This document shows positions 58,841-64,000 of a stretch of DNA of 64,000 bases, piece by piece. The stretch covers positions 14,919,015 to 14,983,014 of the forward strand of contig VZDJ01007755.1 of the NCBI GenBank assembly GCA_008694505.1. Reading direction: 5' to 3'. The position numbers and the translations under genes are program-made. Within the stretch, counting starts at the first letter, position 1. Each line of letters starts with the position of its first letter. A model generated the notes under the pieces. The model made no database searches. It was not told where the DNA came from and saw only the letters and a list, made by a program, of their open reading frames with translations. Source of the stretch: Cyanoderma ruficeps. Its lineage: Eukaryota > Chordata > Aves > Passeriformes > Timaliidae.

Positions 58841-58891
58841 CCAGCTGGGGTTAATGGAGTTTTATTCCTTTCCTGGTCTCCTCCCAGCTGG
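58841..58891. repeat. Short inverted repeat CCAGCTGGG ... CCCAGCTGG
   Basis: Nine-base perfect arms enclose about 33 bp that starts GTTAATGG after the left arm. The order GCTG(A/G)GGTTAATGG then CTCCCAGC(C/T)GG is also present in the inner part of the 130-bp palindrome at 4358-4487, so this may be a degenerate relative. The E-box-like CAGCTG is present in both arms. Confidence 0.5.
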
Positions 58892-60047
58892 TGAGGAACT
58901 ATAGATGAGATTTGTATTCTGTTCACAACTTATATATATACCTGCTCCAGGCACAGACATCATTCCAAACTCAATTTGGGTTGCCTGTGCCATTTTCAAA
59001 GGGAGGATATTTGGCTGTTGATGCAACATAGTGTATGGTCACCTGGAGCCCTGCCCCTCTGCAGTTCCCTGAGGTCCCTGCTGCAAGCCCTGTTGCCTCC
59101 CCCTCTTTGGGAGCCACTTCTGTCTTTCACCTCTTGAACGCCTTCTGGACATCCCCTTCTGCTGGCCAGCTGGGCCATCTCTCAGCCTGGGGTGCTTTGT
59201 GCAGCCAGGAGGGCTGATCACCTCTGAGTATTTGGTGGCTTTTTTTTTTTTATTGCTGGTGGTGGAGGTTCCTTCTTTAGTCACAAAATAAAAATAATAT
59301 GCCATGACTGTTTGTTGTCAAAAAGTACTTCCACATTGCACGTACAGACATATGAACAGGCACATAAAATCAGACCTGCCAGTCACTCCTCATTTCATTG
59401 AGAAACCACCAGTGACTCAGGAGTGTTTTGCAAATGCCCTAGTGCAGAAACAAAACATTTATTTCTTGTTACTCCGAGGGTTTTGTTTGGTGTTTTCAGC
59501 CCTTCCTATTGCTCTAACTAAAGCTGGTTTGGGAGACCCACATCCAGAAATATATGTGCACCCGGTGGTTGGTGTTGCAAGGCCTGTTGCCAAGCAGAGG
59601 CTTTCTAGGTGGCTGTGTGGTTCCGGTGGTCAGTGGGTGTTGTCTAAGAGCTGAGACATTTTTCTGTATTATTAGTGTTCTGATTGACACCTGACACATG
59701 CACTTAACTTTTACATTAAAGCATTACATTGAAATATTATCAGCTCTGTACCCCCATCTTTATATTATCAGTGTGCTGCCCCTCACCTCAGCTGTGCCTG
59801 TCCTAGTGTTGGTTGCAGTAAACAGTATCCAGAAAGTGACCTGGGTTTAAAAAAATAGTGAAAACCAAGCAAAGAACCAAACCAAACTATTCTCCAGGTA
59901 CAGTTTCCAAACTAAATCAAGTTCCCTATGCAGTGCTCTGGAAAGCAGAATGAGTCAGTCCAGGGCGTTGGAGCGTGTAGAGGGGATGGGCTGTGCTGAA
60001 GGGGACTATCAAAAGTCCAGAATAATTGAGGGGTTGTCATTTTATGA

Positions 60048-62855
<2,808 letters not shown>

Positions 62856-63086
62856 TGACCCTGTTCCATGTCACTGGAGCGTTTTGGTGACTGGAATCAG
62901 CTGCAGGCTATAAGCAGGTCATTTACTTCTGTCCAGTTCTCTTTCTCCATTTAATTCACGTATCACCAAATCTCTTTGCAAACAAACCACAACAGTGTTA
63001 GAATTTTCTTTGGTCATAGGGAAAACCCTTCACTTTCAGTGTTTTTTCCTGATTTTTTATAGCATAGTAGAGGTCTGTTGTGATTG

Positions 63087-63354
63087 ATAGGACAAGAGAT
63101 AATGATTTAAACTAAAATAGGGTGGACTTTTACTAGATAAAAAGAGGAAAATTTTTCAGTGAGGGCGGTGAAACACTGGAACAGGTTGCCCATAGAGGTG
63201 ATAGATGCCCTATCCGTGGAAATATTCAAGGGTCAGGCTGGACAGGGCTCTGAGCAGCCTGATTTAGTTAAAGCTGTCCCTGCTCTTTGCAGAGGGGTTG
63301 AACTAGATGATTTTTAAAGGTCCCTTTCAACCCAAAGTATTCTACGATGCAATG
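63087..63354 (+). mobile_element. CR1 LINE 3'-end fragment
   Basis: The sequence follows avian CR1 from GATAGGACAAGAGATAATG through GAACAGGTTGCCCATAG and GTTGAACTAGATGATT. It ends in two diverged copies of the 8-bp terminal repeat (ATTCTACG, ATGCAATG). The fragment is 5'-truncated, non-autonomous and moderately diverged. Confidence 0.93.
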
Positions 63355-63693
63355 TATCAATGTGTAAAATCAGTAGATGTTATGAAATGGATAAGAAAAT
63401 ATCTGGGAGACACATGCAGGTAATTCCTGGAATAATTATAATCAACTTCAGTGTTAGTGTTATATTTTTATCCTTTGTTGGTTAAAAGCAACCAACCTCA
63501 GACACCTGCCTGCACCTAGTTAGCACATCCTGCATGGCCAGCACTTCCCATGTGGAATCATCAATAGCACAATCGATGCTGTTTGGTTTAAACACATCTC
63601 TGAAATGCTGCAGGCTCATGAGTGAATTCTTGTACAGAACAGGCTTGCAGGCTGAGCTTGGCATCTTTTCCTCTGCCAGGTCCCACTGTCCAG
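63355..63693. other. Unassigned sequence between two CR1 fragments
   Basis: No gene is recognised. The right half (about 63480-63680) might be an unrelated old repeat, but I cannot name one. A minus-strand 60-codon open frame here has no support. Confidence 0.4.
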
Positions 63694-64000
63694 GTAGTCA
63701 TTAAGGTTGGAATAGATCTCCAAGATCAACAAGTTCAGCCTTTGATCAAACACCACATCAACTAAACCACAGCACTAAACGCCACATCCAATATTTTCTT
63801 GAATATTTCCAGGGATAGTGACTCCACCACTGCCCTGGGTAGTCCATTCCAATGCTTAGTCACCCTCATAGTGAAGAAATTCTTTGTGATGTCCAACCCA
63901 ACCTGAATGTCCCCTGGTGCACCTTGAGGCCATTTCCTCTTGACCTGTTGCTGGTTTCCTGGTAGAAGAGCCTGACACCCACCTTGGTACAGCCTCCTTT
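63694..64000 (-). mobile_element. CR1 LINE 3' fragment, antisense, truncated by window edge
   Basis: Read on the minus strand, it runs from AAAGGAGGCTGTACC through GGAATGGACTACCCAGGG to GATCTTGGAGATCTATTCC, the order expected of a CR1 3' region. It belongs to a different subfamily from the upstream sense copy, judging by its 3' end. It continues beyond the window. Confidence 0.9.

Overview
The window looks like nuclear DNA from a bird. The evidence is a typical amniote gene with large introns, an AT-rich intronic background broken by two CpG-rich islands, and interspersed repeats that I recognise only as CR1 LINE 3' ends, at low density (three in 64 kb). The species cannot be read from the sequence. 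No prokaryotic, viral or organellar genes were seen.

The window holds one recognisable gene, KCTD1, on the + strand, missing only its last coding exon. Four coding exons join in a consistent reading frame with GT/AG splice sites: exon 1 (202-2052, 617 codons), exon 2 (33686-33864), exon 3 (60320-60464) and exon 4 (62493-62798). Together they give 827 codons. The known KCTD1 C-terminus is about 52 residues, so the last exon should lie just beyond 64000.

Exon 1 is a very GC-rich, uninterrupted exon specific to the long isoform. It encodes Gly-rich and acidic low-complexity tracts, then a tyrosine-recombinase-like DUF3504 domain descended from a Crypton DNA transposon, and finally a His/Pro/Ala-rich tail. 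The catalytic HxxR motif reads HCIG, and no nucleophile tyrosine follows, so the domain appears enzymatically dead. Exons 2-4 encode the classic KCTD1 protein starting at the ATG at 33701: a BTB/T1 domain and the conserved domain after it, which bind and repress AP-2 transcription factors.

There appear to be two promoters. A CpG island at the left edge, with CCAAT, a perfect NRF1 palindrome and a YY1-like start-codon site, would drive the long isoform. A second GC-rich island at about 32.75-33.09 kb, 0.6 kb upstream of exon 2, is well placed to drive the short BTB-only isoform.

Intron 1 (31.6 kb) and intron 2 (26.5 kb) are otherwise non-coding. The most striking unexplained structure is a 130-bp imperfect palindrome at 4358-4487 in intron 1. 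About 79% of aligned arm positions are complementary, and 12 of 13 arm mismatches are transitions. It looks like an old palindromic element or conserved hairpin. Several homeodomain/POU-motif-rich segments are flagged as possible enhancers, and intron 4 carries two CR1 copies in opposite orientation.
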